Part shown: positions 27,755 to 36,341 of the stretch, piece by piece
How the letters are laid out: every line of letters starts with the position of its first letter
Numbering within the stretch: position 1 is the stretch's first letter
From: Bacteroidetes bacterium UBA1312
Lineage (GTDB): Bacteria; Bacteroidota; Bacteroidia; Chitinophagales; Chitinophagaceae
NCBI GenBank assembly: GCA_002307135.1
Contig: DBTQ01000010.1
Location: forward strand, 179,799 to 243,798
Reading direction: 5' to 3'
DNA length: 64,000 bases
The notes under the pieces: model-generated
Told to the model about the DNA's origin: nothing
The model's input: only the letters and a program-made list of their open reading frames with translations
Databases searched by the model: none
Made by a program: the position numbers and the translations under genes

Positions 27755-28819
27755 CTAATGTGAAAGTCCTTTATTTTTCTTTGTTTCCTTTCCCTCACGC
27801 ACTTTTTGAGGATTTAGCTCAATCATTTTCGTAGAAGTGACTTTAGGTTTTAATACCTGATCTATACTTGTTTTTCTATGCTGATCATCATAAATATTAA
27901 TAGAACGTTGAATTGGATTAGCTTCCATAAAAAAGCTTTGCTTGGCGCCGTTTTTACCGATAGATAGGTTAAGTAGGTCACCTTGCTTTAACAGCTGAAC
28001 TGCTTTTTCAAACTCCATACCTATTTGGATTTCCGATATGCCTGCCTTTTTGAGCATAGACTGCAAATCGAAGGACTCACCAGGCTTCACAACTCTTATT
28101 CTGTGATTTCCATCCGCGTCTTTATCATTCAAATCCAACTGTACCCAGCGCTCACTTTTCCAAGGCACATCAGGTTCTTGCTTTAATATTGGTCTTCCTG
28201 CTAGTAAATTGGCTATTTCGTGTTGATTTAACCCTAATCCCTGGTTCACAGCAAATGAATGTGTCCTCAGTTCTTTGGAGGAACCATCGGTTAACGTGGC
28301 TTTGTAGTTAGTAAACTCGTACGCACCCGATTCATTCCTTTTGAAATTCAAATTGAAATCAACCCGTTCCTTTTCACTCGGGTAATAAGAAACAGGGATA
28401 GAAAAGGATTCCTTTCCCTGTTTCATTTGCTGCACCATTTGGCTATTAGCTTCCCCAAAGCCACTACGGATTAGCTTGGCTGAAAGCTCTGCAACATTGT
28501 TTGCCTCAGACCGTTCCTGTGTTTTGATTTGTTGCTGCTGTCTGAATGGTGTGATTAAATCCCGTAATAACCTTAAAACCCGATTTGGATAAATCGCCTG
28601 TTTTAAAGCTTGCTTCTCTTTTTGAATTACCCTGCTCATCAATCTTTCGTCTATACTCATGGAACCGGCATAGCGAACTTGAAGATGCTCCAGGAACACC
28701 AGCTTCTCCTTCATAAAATGCTTATTGTTTTTTATGGTGCCGGGAATGAGTTGTTCAAAACGTTGTTCCCGTTCCTGCCATGATTTTATTGCTGCCTCTA
28801 TTCGGTTATGCTGTTCCAT
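27755..28819 (-). CDS. Conjugative-element protein of unknown function, paralogue A
   Basis: 354 residues, no signal peptide, rich in charged residues. The C-terminal two thirds (about 140-330) align by eye with the next upstream gene: FNLNFKRN.G.YEF..YKATL, LAGRPILK, RWVQLDLNDKDADGNHRI and FMEANPIQRSINIYD. This resembles DUF3945/DUF4099-type proteins found next to tra clusters of Bacteroidota elements. The N-terminal 130 residues are a separate helical part (RLMSRVIQKEKQALKQ). The role is unknown. Confidence 0.65.
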   Translation of the reverse strand: MEQHNRIEAAIKSWQEREQRFEQLIPGTIKNNKHFMKEKLVFLEHLQVRYAGSMSIDERLMSRVIQKEKQALKQAIYPNRVLRLLRDLITPFRQQQQIKTQERSEANNVAELSAKLIRSGFGEANSQMVQQMKQGKESFSIPVSYYPSEKERVDFNLNFKRNESGAYEFTNYKATLTDGSSKELRTHSFAVNQGLGLNQHEIANLLAGRPILKQEPDVPWKSERWVQLDLNDKDADGNHRIRVVKPGESFDLQSMLKKAGISEIQIGMEFEKAVQLLKQGDLLNLSIGKNGAKQSFFMEANPIQRSINIYDDQHRKTSIDQVLKPKVTSTKMIELNPQKVREGKETKKNKGLSH

Positions 28820-28859
28820 TTTGGATAATTAAAGAATCAACTAATGCTGTTAAAGAATA

Positions 28860-29687
28860 TCAGGATACGCCCTGCCCTTTTTTCTTCTTTGGCTTTTTCC
28901 CTTCCTTCGCCGCATCATCGGGCGTTTCTGTATCCTGTTTTTGAGATTGAGATTGCTTCTGGTCTTTACTTTCTGATTGCGCAGGGGTAATATTCTTTGC
29001 TTGTTTTGGATCTTGTATAAGCTGCATTTTGGAATCATAAACATTAATACTTCTGGCACGTGGGTTAGCTTCAACATATCGGTTCTCCGTTTTTCCAGCT
29101 TGCTCAAAGGTTACAGATTGTATATTCCCCTTTTTTAAGGAGTTCAACAGATCAGTTTTGTCATCTGCATTTTGTAATTGTTTGATGGGTAATTCAGCAA
29201 CCTTCTTTTCGAGATCAAAACCCCACTTTTCACCAAAGGATTTCATTTTGAAATTCCCTTTTTCGTCGGCATCATTGAAATCTATTTTCAGCCATTGATT
29301 GTAGGTCGAGTCCTTAATGGGCTTATATATATTTTCACTGATTTTTTCCTGGTGATTGTATTTTTTCTCAACAGACCTGCCTTCCAATAAATTATAGGCT
29401 TCTTTTGCCGTTACCCTTTGGTTGGCATAAAAGGTATTGGATAGATCATCCTTACCTGCTATTTTTAGCGTGGCCTCGAAACTATTGAAAAAGTAATTAT
29501 CCTGTGTAGTGGACTTTTTAAAATTCAGGGTATAGTTCATTTCCTTTTCCCCATGCTTTACCTGGTGCTGCAATTGAAATTCAGGTTCCAGTTTTTGCAT
29601 ATTTTCCTTCAATTGGCTTTCCAATTTTTCGCCAAAACCTGTCATCTTTACCTGATCTTTGAGGTAATCAAAATTATCGTTGTTCAT
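28860..29687 (-). CDS. Conjugative-element protein of unknown function, paralogue B
   Basis: 275 residues. It shares with its neighbour the pattern YTLNFKKS...FNSFEATLK, LEGRSVEKK, QWLKIDFNDADEKGNFKM and YVEANPRARSINVYDSKMQ. It lacks the neighbour's helical N-terminus and instead ends in a low-complexity Lys/Gln/Ser tail. The adjacent copies point to a tandem duplication followed by divergence. It is cytoplasmic by sequence, with no recognisable catalytic motif. Confidence 0.65.
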   Translation of the reverse strand: MNNDNFDYLKDQVKMTGFGEKLESQLKENMQKLEPEFQLQHQVKHGEKEMNYTLNFKKSTTQDNYFFNSFEATLKIAGKDDLSNTFYANQRVTAKEAYNLLEGRSVEKKYNHQEKISENIYKPIKDSTYNQWLKIDFNDADEKGNFKMKSFGEKWGFDLEKKVAELPIKQLQNADDKTDLLNSLKKGNIQSVTFEQAGKTENRYVEANPRARSINVYDSKMQLIQDPKQAKNITPAQSESKDQKQSQSQKQDTETPDDAAKEGKKPKKKKGQGVS

Positions 29688-29752
29688 GACCGTATTTTTT
29701 TTAATGATTAATGAATTGATTTCTTAATTTTTGTTCTTTCGATTATTTGCTT

Positions 29753-30589
29753 TTATTGCACCCGCCAGGCCTTAAAGATTTCCTTATTGCGGATTTCGAG
29801 TTGCAGATTCCGACCACCATTCTGTTCCTGCATCTGCACGATAAACACCTTCTTGTCCGGTATGGTAAATTTGGGAACAGCTACTACGACCACCTGCTCA
29901 GAATTACTTCGAATCACATCTGTATTGCCTAAGATGTAGATGGGGTTAATCTCTATCTCCTGGGAAGCGGTGCGCTTTGATTTCTTTTTATCCTTAATGA
30001 AGAAGCGGAACAACTTGATGTTGTAATTCAAGGCAGAGTAATTCTGTAAAGCGAACTGGAAATACAATACATCATCCTGCACGTAAAGCCCCTTAATTGC
30101 AATAGATGTACCATTGGCAACATCATTAGGGCCATTGGCACTTTTCCTTTTTAACGAGATCTTTTCCGCACTACGTTGAATCAGGTCATTGGTCGCATCT
30201 TTGGTAAACACTGCCACAGATTCCGGTTTGAGCTGTGCATTCTGCACCTTTATATTGATGCCGGTAGGTTTATCCGCATAATTCAATACATAAGAAAATA
30301 AGCTGCCGTCGGCAGTGACCACCGTTAAATTGGTTTCCGCGAAATTCGGTTTTGCTGCTTTTACCTGAAGCACATTTTCGACACCGATTGCTTTCTGCAC
30401 TAAAATATCCCTGCTACCTTTGTCAATGCTCTTGATCGCATAAGGAAAGATCAGATTGGTCGTTTTGCTGAATGTCAACGCCAGGCGGTAAGGTTCAATG
30501 AGTGCTGTTTTCGCATCCTGGGCGAACGATTTAAAATTAATGAAGGCAAGAAAAATTCCTAATACCCATACTGCACGTATCCTTTTCAT
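29753..30589 (-). CDS. traN: Conjugative transposon protein TraN
   Basis: 278 residues with a signal peptide (MKRIRAVWVLGIFLAFINFKSFA). The mature part begins with the TraN pattern ...EPYRLALTFSKTTNLIFPYAIKSIDKGSRDILVQKA and continues as beta-rich sequence (VSY-like strands, NIKLFRFFIKDKKKSKRTA). TraN is a periplasmic/outer-membrane component of the Bacteroides-type conjugation machine and is thought to be the VirB9 counterpart. It follows TraM by 67 bp in the tra operon. Confidence 0.85.
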   Translation of the reverse strand: MKRIRAVWVLGIFLAFINFKSFAQDAKTALIEPYRLALTFSKTTNLIFPYAIKSIDKGSRDILVQKAIGVENVLQVKAAKPNFAETNLTVVTADGSLFSYVLNYADKPTGINIKVQNAQLKPESVAVFTKDATNDLIQRSAEKISLKRKSANGPNDVANGTSIAIKGLYVQDDVLYFQFALQNYSALNYNIKLFRFFIKDKKKSKRTASQEIEINPIYILGNTDVIRSNSEQVVVVAVPKFTIPDKKVFIVQMQEQNGGRNLQLEIRNKEIFKAWRVQ

Positions 30590-30656
30590 AATTGGAAATT
30601 TTAAAATTGAATTGATTGTTATTAATAGTTGTTTTAAATTGAATTAGGGTAATGCT

Positions 30657-31988
30657 TTAATTCTCCTGTTTTTGCTTTTCATCCCGTAAGAGCACCTGGT
30701 AGCCGGCTTTTACCGTAACCCTAATGAGTTTTACCTTCTTGCTGAGAAAACTCTTCGCCGCTTCTACACCCATACTTGCCGCCTGCATTCCAATCGAAGG
30801 ATCAAGACTATTGAAGCCCAAATTCTGTAAACCCCTGTCGGTGGACTCTTTTGCCACATCACGGCTAATTGCTCCGGGAATGTAGATGCCGGCAAGCCCA
30901 TCTAAATCGAATACAGCTAATTCCACAGGGAACAGGTTATTGTTGTACCGCACACCGGCGATCTTGATTTCTAAACGTTCCCCCGCCAAAGCAGCAGTGC
31001 CATAAATGAAATTGTCTTTTGGGATGAGCTGTCCATTGATAAAGATGTCACTGGTCAATCGCAGTTTCACCGTTGCACCATTCACTATGGTTTGTGTTTC
31101 ATGCACTACAGCTTCTATCGCATTTTGTGTAGCATTTCCAGCAGGCATATTGTCAAAGGAGAAAAAACCGTTTTGTTGATTGGATAATTTCAAAGCGGTG
31201 TCTTCAAAACTAAATTTGCCGGATTCTTTATCGAGCGAAGAAACTGGATCAACCTTTTTACCCGTTGTGACCGCATACACCCTTCCCTTCCGCAGTTCAG
31301 AGGTCTGCCTTAATTTCTCCTGTGCAATACCCGGATTCTGGATCTCCTGTATTTTTTCGAGCATACCCGTTAGTTGCGTCATTTCAGGATCAGCTCCACT
31401 TCCTTGCTGCATCGTCTGCATCATTTTTTCCAATCGATCTACATCGGAACTATTAACCCCTGCATTCCTATTGCCGTTAAAATTTGGGTTATTGCTATTT
31501 CCATAGGACGAGGCTTGTGGATCGGTACTTTGTGCCAGTGCATTATTGAGTTGATTCAATTTCTGATACACCTTTTGCTCATTGGGATCATTATAGCCCA
31601 GGCCTTTGTAGGCGGAATTGCCTACAGCCCCCTGGTTCATGTACGGAGCGCCATTAAAACCCAGTCGCTGCTCATCCACACTCATTCCCTTGCCGGTATC
31701 TTGCACTGCTTTGTAATAAGGGTCATTCTTTTTAAGCTCCTTTAATTTAGCGGAATCTATGGCCGCCTGGTTATAATAGCTCATCTTATCCAGTGGCTGA
31801 TCTTCTTTCAGGTGTACACCCGGCAACTCTTTGTTCAATCCCACAGTGGCCTGCGCCTCTGCTTTAGTTACCTTACCGCCACCGAGTGCCCAAAACATCA
31901 GGGTCAAAAAGGGCAATACCAATAAAGGCATAATGGTCAGGAATTTCCGTTGCCTTAAAAATTTAGGGCTGTGTTTTGTTTGTTCCAT
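30657..31988 (-). CDS. traM: Conjugative transposon protein TraM
   Basis: 443 residues. A cytoplasmic stub (KHSPKFLRQRKFLTIMP) and one membrane helix (LLVLPFLTLMFWALGGG) precede a Gln/Asn-rich linker and a C-terminal beta-rich domain starting near residue 270. The domain contains VKLRLTSDIFINGQLIPKDNFIYGTA, as in VirB10/TrbI-type C-terminal domains. TraM is the inner-to-outer membrane spanning component of the channel. It starts 5 bp before the TraL-position gene ends, as expected for an operon. Confidence 0.88.
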   Translation of the reverse strand: MEQTKHSPKFLRQRKFLTIMPLLVLPFLTLMFWALGGGKVTKAEAQATVGLNKELPGVHLKEDQPLDKMSYYNQAAIDSAKLKELKKNDPYYKAVQDTGKGMSVDEQRLGFNGAPYMNQGAVGNSAYKGLGYNDPNEQKVYQKLNQLNNALAQSTDPQASSYGNSNNPNFNGNRNAGVNSSDVDRLEKMMQTMQQGSGADPEMTQLTGMLEKIQEIQNPGIAQEKLRQTSELRKGRVYAVTTGKKVDPVSSLDKESGKFSFEDTALKLSNQQNGFFSFDNMPAGNATQNAIEAVVHETQTIVNGATVKLRLTSDIFINGQLIPKDNFIYGTAALAGERLEIKIAGVRYNNNLFPVELAVFDLDGLAGIYIPGAISRDVAKESTDRGLQNLGFNSLDPSIGMQAASMGVEAAKSFLSKKVKLIRVTVKAGYQVLLRDEKQKQEN

Positions 31989-31993
31989 TTTTT

Positions 31994-32476
31994 CTATTGT
32001 TTAAATTGTGATTGATATAATCTTTCTACCGTACGGATACTGTCCATGAGTCCGGGATGATCCTGCCGAAACTCCTCATATTCTTTACTACCGGTAGGCG
32101 AACGAGCAAGCGAGTCCATGTAAAATTTGAAGCGATGAATCTTTTCGTAGTCGGATTTGCTGATGCCTGAACTTTCATTGGAATAATGCTTTAGCTGTAC
32201 CGCTGTTTTGATGTGGGCGACACTAAAGCTCAACTGTGCATCGGACCAGATACTTGTTATAATCAGGTAGGTGCTGACAGCTACAGTGAAAGCACAAAAC
32301 AGGAACAGTGTGAACCATTTGCCCTTAATTGAGAGCCGTTCGCTTTTTCGCTGCATCCAGTCTGCCCATTTTCGTTGTGCTTTCCCAATGAATCCGGCGA
32401 TCCCTTTTGCAATACGTTCTTTCCCAGGATCTGCGGTTTCTACAGTCCGCTTCTTTTTGTTGAATAGAAATTTCAT
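31994..32476 (-). CDS. Membrane protein in the traL position
   Basis: 160 residues with one clear membrane helix (WFTLFLFCAFTVAVSTYLIITSIW, about 50-75), a basic cytoplasmic N-terminus and a helical periplasmic tail. It lies between traK and traM, where traL is found in CTnDOT-like elements. Sequence identity to TraL cannot be judged by eye, so the name is positional. Confidence 0.6.
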   Translation of the reverse strand: MKFLFNKKKRTVETADPGKERIAKGIAGFIGKAQRKWADWMQRKSERLSIKGKWFTLFLFCAFTVAVSTYLIITSIWSDAQLSFSVAHIKTAVQLKHYSNESSGISKSDYEKIHRFKFYMDSLARSPTGSKEYEEFRQDHPGLMDSIRTVERLYQSQFKQ

Positions 32477-32478
32477 GA

Positions 32479-33096
32479 TTACCTGTTTTCAATTTTTAAA
32501 TCCTTGTTTTCTATGGTACTCCAGCGTTCGATTAAAAACCCATGGGGATTATTATCGCTTCTGGATACATTCCTTAAAACCCCTTCTGTGATGAGGCTCC
32601 GTGATACGGTGCTGGTGGTACGGATAATGTTCTGGGTGGCATAACAGCGAAAAGCATAAGGATAGCTTTCCATATTCAGTTGCACGCTATCCACCTTAAT
32701 CGTTTGACTGATATTACCCGCTATGATATTGGAGAAATAACCTTGCTCTTTGAGGTTATCATATTCCCTTTTTGCAGAACCATCAGCCAGGTAAAATGCC
32801 CTGGTCACATTAGAAATGATGACTTTCTCATCGGGGTCCAGCGTAAAGAAGTACTGGTGGAAAGCCCTGATATGGTCCCTTGCCTCAACAGGTACATTTT
32901 CTTTCCGGTCTGAAGCAAATGCTTCGATTGCTTTACCATTCGCCAGGATATACACCTTCTCCTGCATCTGTGCCACGAGCTGAAAACTCTTGTAGAGCGC
33001 AAAGCAGCAGAGCACAATACTTCCGGTTATGAGGAGCATCGTAAAGCTCCTGACGTGGCGAAACGCCGTATCGATATTCTTCGTTTGTTTGAACAT
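32479..33096 (-). CDS. traK: Conjugative transposon protein TraK
   Basis: 205 residues. The N-terminus FKQTKNIDTAFRHVRSF is followed by one membrane helix (MLLITGSIVLCCFALYKSF). The rest (about 60-205) is a soluble domain with IRAFHQYFFTLDPDEKVI and KVDSVQLNMESYPYAFRCYATQNIIR, the TraK pattern related to VirB8. It probably nucleates the inner-membrane assembly of the transfer channel. Confidence 0.85.
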   Translation of the reverse strand: MFKQTKNIDTAFRHVRSFTMLLITGSIVLCCFALYKSFQLVAQMQEKVYILANGKAIEAFASDRKENVPVEARDHIRAFHQYFFTLDPDEKVIISNVTRAFYLADGSAKREYDNLKEQGYFSNIIAGNISQTIKVDSVQLNMESYPYAFRCYATQNIIRTTSTVSRSLITEGVLRNVSRSDNNPHGFLIERWSTIENKDLKIENR

Positions 33097-33116
33097 GATG
33101 TGATTTTTTGAATGAC

Positions 33117-34316
33117 TTATTTTGAACCGGAAAGCTTATCAGCCATATAAGCACCGGTATTGCCAATTCCCCTGCCTACTGAACCGGAAATTCCCGAACC
33201 GCTATGAGTACCACTATAGCCCTCATTAAAATGTCCGGCTGCATTTTTTATTGCAGCCCCCGTATCGCCTGCCTTTGAAACGACATTGGTAGCAGAGTTG
33301 CCCATCATGCTCGTTACTTTCTGCCCTAAAGCACCGCCACCACCTGCATTGACGATGAAATTGGCTACGGATGGAACTGTCAGGTAACCAACAATACCAA
33401 TGATCATAAAAACGAGGTAGGCAATATCCGTTGAACTGAATACCGTATCGCCGGATGTGTTGATCTGACTGAGGTCCAGTTTGATCATTTGCTCCTGCAC
33501 TTTCCCGATAATGGCTCCGAATATATTGGCGACAGGCAACCACAGATAAATATTAAGGTACCTTGCTATCCATGACGTGAGCGTATGTTGGAACCCGTCG
33601 AATACGGCAATGCCAAATGCGAGTGGCCCAATAATAGCCAGGACGACCAATTGAAAAGTGCGCAGCGTGTCGATACATAAAGAGGCTGCCTCAAACAGCA
33701 CCCGGAGTATTTCGCTCATCCACTGTTTGACAGAATTATTAAAATTGTAGAATGCTTTAGACATTGCGAACCGTACATCATTGCCGATACCGTCGATCAG
33801 CCCTGGTTTTTCATCCGGCTTATGTGTGTACTTATACCATTTATCCTTATCCCCTTCATTCTTCTCACCGACATACATTTGCCACTGGTCTGTTTTTTTG
33901 ATCGCGTCTTCTTTTTGTTTCAAGAGTAACGCAATAGCATTGTCAGAGCCTTTTACCATTTCAGCGGTAGCAGAAACAGTAGGCTTCATCACCCCATTGA
34001 TCATCGCCAGCACTGATGGAAATACCATCACACAAAAGCCAACGACAAAAGGCCGGAACAAGGGGTAAAAATCGATTGGTTCCGCATTAGCAAGGTGCCG
34101 CCAAACGCGGGAAGAAATATACCAGAGTGCTGCAAAACCTGCCAATCCCTGCCCTACGCCTATAAGCTTGCTGCATAAGGGTATCATTTCGTCATAAAGT
34201 TGTTCCAGGACTCCATGCAGCCCTTTCATGGAGTCCGCAACGCCCTGAGCTTTGCTAAAAAAAGGCAATACCATCCCCACTACCACGCCGAGCGTGATCC
34301 TCTTCCACTGTGCCAT
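33117..34316 (-). CDS. traJ: Conjugative transposon protein TraJ
   Basis: 399 residues. It starts with a signal-like helix (MAQWKRITLGVVVGMVLPFFSKAQ) and has about five more membrane helices (LAGFAALWYISSRVWRHLA, PFVVGFCVMVFPSVLAMI, LVVLAIIGPLAFGIAVFDGF, IYLWLPVANIFGAIIG, AYLVFMIIGIVGYLTVPSVA). It ends in a Gly/Ser-rich tail. This is the Bacteroidota TraJ pattern, a VirB6-like inner-membrane channel subunit. Confidence 0.88.
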   Translation of the reverse strand: MAQWKRITLGVVVGMVLPFFSKAQGVADSMKGLHGVLEQLYDEMIPLCSKLIGVGQGLAGFAALWYISSRVWRHLANAEPIDFYPLFRPFVVGFCVMVFPSVLAMINGVMKPTVSATAEMVKGSDNAIALLLKQKEDAIKKTDQWQMYVGEKNEGDKDKWYKYTHKPDEKPGLIDGIGNDVRFAMSKAFYNFNNSVKQWMSEILRVLFEAASLCIDTLRTFQLVVLAIIGPLAFGIAVFDGFQHTLTSWIARYLNIYLWLPVANIFGAIIGKVQEQMIKLDLSQINTSGDTVFSSTDIAYLVFMIIGIVGYLTVPSVANFIVNAGGGGALGQKVTSMMGNSATNVVSKAGDTGAAIKNAAGHFNEGYSGTHSGSGISGSVGRGIGNTGAYMADKLSGSK

Positions 34317-34328
34317 ATTGTTTTTGTT

Positions 34329-34967
34329 TTATTGGTTTATACCATGAATACTTCTCATTGCATTGACATCGTTTTGCTCTTTTGCACGTTGTGCCGCCAG
34401 TACCGATGTATTGTTATTGAAGCTGTGCAGGAAATCCAGTTTGTCCCGCATATCCGCATCTATCTTGTCAATAGCTTCTAAACGCTCATCATCCGACATC
34501 CGTAGTTTATTGGCGGTGATCACCATCGTTAAGTCATCCAGGTTATTCAGGCTCTTTTTAAGCAGGTTATCATACACACCGCTGATATAGCCCATTTCAT
34601 CGTCGTTAAAGAACCCATTGCTTTTGAACCTGCTATAAGCGGATTTGTATTCCTGAATGATAGACTTTTGGTAGCCGATGATGTCGGCGATCTTCTTGTA
34701 ATTCCGAACCGTAGGGCTTACCGCCATTAACCCGTCCAGAAAATCTTTATGCAGATTGAAGTTTCCCTGTGAAATATTCTTGATCGTGTTATAACCACCA
34801 TTCAATATCTGGTAGCCTTTCTTGAGGTCAGAAAGTATCCGCTTGAACTGCATCAACTTTTCTACATTCAAGGTCAATTGCTCAATCTCGTCCTTTTGTG
34901 CATACAACTTTACGGGAGCCGATACGATCACCGTAAGCAGGAGCAGTAATAAAAATATCTTTTTCAT
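34329..34967 (-). CDS. TraI-like periplasmic conjugation protein, paralogue 3
   Basis: 212 residues with a signal peptide ending APVKLYAQ. The mature chain is almost all alpha-helical. It shares with the two upstream genes the stretches FNLHKDFLDGL, MGYISGVYDNLL, LDDLTMVITANKLRMSDDERLEAIDKIDADM and an AQRAKEQNDVNAMRSIHGI ending. Three adjacent, similar genes suggest tandem triplication. The probable role is a VirB5-like (minor pilus) component, by length, export and helical content. Confidence 0.75.
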   Translation of the reverse strand: MKKIFLLLLLLTVIVSAPVKLYAQKDEIEQLTLNVEKLMQFKRILSDLKKGYQILNGGYNTIKNISQGNFNLHKDFLDGLMAVSPTVRNYKKIADIIGYQKSIIQEYKSAYSRFKSNGFFNDDEMGYISGVYDNLLKKSLNNLDDLTMVITANKLRMSDDERLEAIDKIDADMRDKLDFLHSFNNNTSVLAAQRAKEQNDVNAMRSIHGINQ

Positions 34968-34972
34968 GTCGT

Positions 34973-35623
34973 TTAATTTTTAATGCCATTTAATGTCCGG
35001 CTGGTAGTCACGTCATTGGATTCTTGGCTACGGGCGGTGGATAAGAGTTTCGCTTCATTACCAAAGCCCTGAACAAACGTGTAATTGTCCTGCATCTGCT
35101 CGTACAATTGGTCAATGCGCTTAACCCGTTCATCATCTTTCATTTCCAATTTATCAGCAGTGGTAACGGTAATCAGCTCATCGATCAGACCGCTGCAATT
35201 ATCCAATAGCCGTTCAAATACACCATTGATATACTCCAGTTCATCATCCCGCATCATTCCTCCTTTTCGGATCTGCGCTTTGGTTTGCTTGCAGCTGTTC
35301 AGGATGTCCACTTGCAAGCCTATCAGTTCTGCCACCTTGAAATAATGGCTCACTTCGGGGTTGATGCTTTTAAGTGAATTGAAGTAATCCTTATGCAGGT
35401 TAAACTCACCGTTTTTCATGTCACCGATAAAGTTTAATCCCTGCTTGGCGATCTTATAACCTTTCCTCGCATACCCGATATACACTTGTAGAGCGGCGAT
35501 CTGTTTGAGCAGGTATTCTTTCTGTGTTTTCTTTTGCTGGAACCATTCGCCAAAGGTTTGGGCATGTGCCATCTGGCAAAATAACAGCGTAAGCAAAACC
35601 AACATTGTCTTTTTCCTTTTCAT
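34973..35623 (-). CDS. TraI-like periplasmic conjugation protein, paralogue 2
   Basis: 216 residues from the ATG at 35621-35623; an earlier in-frame ATG at 35642-35644 would overlap the upstream gene. The signal peptide ends CQMAHAQ. Shared with its neighbours: FNLHKDYFNSL, DELEYINGVFERLLDN, ELITVTTADKLEMKDDERVKRIDQLYEQM and ARSQESNDVTTSRTLNGI. Helical and exported. Same suggested role as the copies on each side. Confidence 0.75.
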   Translation of the reverse strand: MKRKKTMLVLLTLLFCQMAHAQTFGEWFQQKKTQKEYLLKQIAALQVYIGYARKGYKIAKQGLNFIGDMKNGEFNLHKDYFNSLKSINPEVSHYFKVAELIGLQVDILNSCKQTKAQIRKGGMMRDDELEYINGVFERLLDNCSGLIDELITVTTADKLEMKDDERVKRIDQLYEQMQDNYTFVQGFGNEAKLLSTARSQESNDVTTSRTLNGIKN

Positions 35624-35630
35624 ATTGTTG

Positions 35631-36314
35631 TTATTGAAGGCCATATAATTTCCGCACTACATCCACATCATTTTGCACCTTAGCCCGTTGCAGGCTGAGC
35701 TTCATGCTTTGCTGATTAAAGGACGTCAGGTCATCATAATTTTCGTCCACTTTATCCGCTGCCGCATTGATCAGTTCCAGCCTTTTTGCATCCGTCATTT
35801 TTGTACTGAAGGAATTAATCACCATCGTGATCTGATCCATATTCTTACCGCTCTGTTCCAGTATCCCCGAATACACCTGCTGCATATAATCCAGTTCCTT
35901 TGCGGTAAAATGCTTATCGCTTTGAAAGAGGTTCCAGGCCCTTTTATATTCCTCCATGAGCTTTAACTGCTTCTGGGTAATGTCCTTGATCCGCTGGTAA
36001 TAGGCGATGATGGATTTTACCTTAGCCAGTTCCTCATAATAATCTTTATACAAATTCTTTTGCTTTTCAACCCAGTTGCCAATTTCATCGAGTTTCATTT
36101 TGGACATCGTGTTCTCCAATGTTTTCTGCGCATTTTGCAACCAGATGGTTTTGTTCTGCAAACGCTGTACTTGCAGGTCCAGAGCCTTAATCACTTTTTT
36201 TATGGCAGCTTTGATCACTTGCACAATGGGCAATACGGCATGTGCCTGTTTTACAGGTGCTATTGTTCCTATCATCACAAAGGCCAGCACCATTAATAGC
36301 TTTTTCATGTTCAT
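35631..36314 (-). CDS. traI: Conjugal transfer protein TraI, paralogue 1
   Basis: 227 residues. The signal peptide runs to about residue 26 (ending KQAHA). Long helices follow, then the shared block ELDYMQQVYSGILEQSGKNMDQITMVINSFSTKMTDAKRLELINAAADKV and the ending QRAKVQNDVDVVRKLYGLQ. This copy is closest to the TraI named in Bacteroidota transfer regions. It precedes the two other paralogues and follows TraG by 27 bp. Confidence 0.8.
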   Translation of the reverse strand: MNMKKLLMVLAFVMIGTIAPVKQAHAVLPIVQVIKAAIKKVIKALDLQVQRLQNKTIWLQNAQKTLENTMSKMKLDEIGNWVEKQKNLYKDYYEELAKVKSIIAYYQRIKDITQKQLKLMEEYKRAWNLFQSDKHFTAKELDYMQQVYSGILEQSGKNMDQITMVINSFSTKMTDAKRLELINAAADKVDENYDDLTSFNQQSMKLSLQRAKVQNDVDVVRKLYGLQ

Positions 36315-36341
36315 CTTGTTTTTTGTTATACACTATTCCAA

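Noticed and set aside
28850..29107. Minus-strand ORF of 85 residues, basic
   Set aside because: It is an out-of-frame shadow of the low-complexity tail of the gene at 28860-29687.
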